Assembly: GCF_006442975.2 (NCBI RefSeq)
Contig: NZ_CP083954.1
Span: 3,169,501 to 3,233,500 of the forward strand
Source: Mesorhizobium sp. B2-1-1
GTDB taxonomy: Bacteria > Pseudomonadota > Alphaproteobacteria > Rhizobiales > Rhizobiaceae
Direction of reading: 5' to 3'
DNA: 64,000 bases
Within the stretch, counting starts at the first letter, position 1; each line of letters opens with the position of its first letter. Shown here one piece after another: positions 62,599 through 64,000 of the stretch. A program made the position numbers and the translations under genes. A model generated the notes under the pieces. The model was not told the origin of the DNA and did no database searches. It was given only the letters and a program-made list of their open reading frames with translations.

Positions 62599-64000
62599 TC
62601 ACTCGTTCCACTTCACCTTGGTGAGATCATTGGCCTGGATCGGCGCGTTTTCCCACAGGCCCTGCAGCTTGGCGTCCCAGACGCCGACCTTGGGCAGTTC
62701 GTAGAGGAAGCCGACCACGGCGTCGTCGGCCAAGATCTTCTGTGCCTGCCCCAGCAATTCCTTGCGCTTGGCTTCATCGGAGGTGACGTCCAGATCGGCG
62801 ATCACCTTGTCGAAGGCCGGATTGTCGTAATTGAAGTAATAATCCTTACGCGCATAGATACCGATGTCGTTGGGCTCGGTATGGGAGACGATGGTCAGGT
62901 CGTAGTCCTTCTTGGTGAACACCTGGTCCAGCCACTGCGCCCATTCGACCGGGATGATCTCAAGGTTGATGCCGACGTCACGGAGCTGCGAGGCGATGAT
63001 CTCGCCGCCGAGCCTGGCATAGGTGGGCGGCGGAAGCTTCAGCGTCGCCTTGAAGCCATTCTCCAGGCCTGCTTCCTTCAAGAGTTCCTTGGCCTTGGCG
63101 ACATCGTGCGGATAGCGGCCGGTGAGGTCGACGTAGTCCTTGTTGGCCGGCGACATATGCGAGCCGATCGGCAGGCCGAGGCCGGCCGAGGCACCGTCGA
63201 TGATCGCCTTGCGATCGAGCGCGTAGGAGATCGCCTGCCTGACCAGCAATTTGTCGAAGGGCGGCTTCTTGTTGTTGATCGACAGGATGGTTTCGCCTTC
63301 GGTCGAACCGATCACCACCTTGAAACGCGGATCGTCCTTGACCTGCGCGAGACTGTCGGGATCGAAGAATGGGAACGCCTGGATATCGCCGGAAAGCAAT
63401 GCCGGTACGCTAGCAGCGGCATCGGGCACGATGCGGAACTCGACCTTGTCGAGGTAAGCCGGCGTGCCCCAATAGCTGTCGGATTTCACCAGTTTGATCG
63501 AGGATCCCTTGGCCCAGCTCTGGAATTTGAACGGGCCGGTCCCGACCGGCTTTTCCTTGTTGGCGTCAGCGGATTTCGGCGAGACGATGACAGCATCGCC
63601 CCAGCCCATATTGTAGAGGAAGGATCCCTGCGGGTTCTTCAACGTCACCTTGACCGTTGCCGGGTCGACCACGTCGACCGTATCGATGGCTGCGAACAGG
63701 GCTTTTTGCGCATTGACCGAATTGTCGGCGCGGGCGCGGTCGAGCGAGAATTTCACGTCGTCGGCGCTGAAGCCGGCGCCATCGTGGAATTTCACGCCGG
63801 TGTGCAGCTTGAAGGTGTAGGTCTTGCCGTCGTCGGAGATGGTCCAGCTTTCAGCCAAATCCGGCAGGACCTCGCCATTTGGCCCGATGCGGGTCAAGCC
63901 TTCGAACACGTTGGCGTAGAGAACCTCGTCGATTGCCGCGGCCGCGCCGGCGGTCGGATCGAGATGTGGCGGTTCGAGCGGGATGCCAATGACCAGATCG
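62599..64000 (-). CDS. dipeptide-type ABC transporter substrate-binding protein (5' partial)
   Basis: The frame is open to the window edge, so the start and signal peptide lie outside. The 466 visible codons read DLVIGIPLEPPHLDPTAGAAAAIDEVLYANVFEGLTRI, then LPDLAESWTISDDGKTYTFKLHTGVKFHDGAGFSADDVKFSLDRA, the standard core of SBP_bac_5 (peptide/nickel/opine) binding proteins. It should deliver a peptide or similar ligand to the fused-ATPase transporter downstream. Specificity is unknown. Confidence 0.92.
   Translation of the reverse strand, partial: DLVIGIPLEPPHLDPTAGAAAAIDEVLYANVFEGLTRIGPNGEVLPDLAESWTISDDGKTYTFKLHTGVKFHDGAGFSADDVKFSLDRARADNSVNAQKALFAAIDTVDVVDPATVKVTLKNPQGSFLYNMGWGDAVIVSPKSADANKEKPVGTGPFKFQSWAKGSSIKLVKSDSYWGTPAYLDKVEFRIVPDAAASVPALLSGDIQAFPFFDPDSLAQVKDDPRFKVVIGSTEGETILSINNKKPPFDKLLVRQAISYALDRKAIIDGASAGLGLPIGSHMSPANKDYVDLTGRYPHDVAKAKELLKEAGLENGFKATLKLPPPTYARLGGEIIASQLRDVGINLEIIPVEWAQWLDQVFTKKDYDLTIVSHTEPNDIGIYARKDYYFNYDNPAFDKVIADLDVTSDEAKRKELLGQAQKILADDAVVGFLYELPKVGVWDAKLQGLWENAPIQANDLTKVKWNE

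Noticed and set aside
1..64000. CRISPR arrays, tRNA/rRNA genes, transposases, prophage or conjugation genes
   Set aside because: No regularly spaced repeats, no tRNA-like cloverleaf, and no matching protein families were seen.

Overview
The window (about 63% G+C, tightly packed genes, many ATGA overlaps) looks like chromosomal DNA of a rhizobial alphaproteobacterium, most likely Mesorhizobium or a close relative. This rests on gene families and on the short palindromic intergenic repeats (28261-28312, 40067-40208, 58277-58301, 62331-62500). No rRNA, tRNA, CRISPR array, prophage or transposase was seen. The first gene (1-906) and the last (62599-64000) run off the window.

The core of the window, about 1.8-41.9 kb, is a dispersed set of genes for removing methyl groups from quaternary amines and passing them to tetrahydrofolate (THF). 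It holds two non-pyrrolysine MttB-family methyltransferases (25038-26612 and 40262-41839) and a corrinoid protein (24050-24748). It also holds a methyl-corrinoid:THF methyltransferase of MtrH type (16526-17500), a 2Fe-2S/ASKHA reductive activator (14446-16515), a MetF-type reductase with a separate Cys-rich partner (17582-19290), and two conserved partners of unknown function (a Virulence_fact-family protein at 19283-19585, DUF1638 at 23138-23764). Two FAD/GcvT fusion dehydrogenases (1811-4372, 37033-39615) could take dimethylglycine to sarcosine and glycine. A betaine:homocysteine methyltransferase (31548-32570) gives a second route for the first demethylation, and a GlxA/GbdR-like AraC regulator (8589-9590) is a likely controller. 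An 8-Cys Fe-S protein directly after the first mttB (26702-27391) and cobQ (54234-55709) may support electron and corrinoid supply.

Two regulatory patterns tie these scattered genes together. A direct repeat GTCGC with 21-bp periodicity lies 61-97 bp upstream of four transcription units: the first dehydrogenase, the Virulence_fact/MetF operon, the corrinoid protein and the second mttB. A different palindrome (arms ATAAAGA/TCTTTAT) lies just upstream of the MtrH-like gene and bmt and resembles a methionine-cycle operator. Four enzymes of the pathway carry Arg/Gly-rich tails, while the corrinoid protein has an acidic N-terminus.

The second mttB operon ends with an M24-fold protein that keeps the motifs and metal/catalytic residues I recall for the DMSP lyase DddP. 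A second, cupin-type DMSP-lyase homologue lies at 53616-54230 next to cobQ. Sulfonium compounds may therefore be handled together with betaines.

Other regions: a cell-surface pair (1-1661); DUF1194 and crystallin-like exported proteins (4473-5873); an SsuABC-type ABC transporter (6014-8579); small DUF1127 proteins around a LysR regulator and an esterase (9862-13070); an acyltransferase (13376-14404); a GNAT/DUF1778 toxin-antitoxin pair (19728-20512); an ECF sigma factor with a VWA membrane protein (28379-31059); a membrane desaturase and a PhnD-like protein (33774-35703); a phospholipase D-like protein, two tandem MFS transporters, a prolyl oligopeptidase and an aminotransferase (42056-50343); valine-catabolic mmsB and acyl-CoA dehydrogenase (51394-53471); and a dipeptide-type ABC transporter leaving the window (58865-64000).
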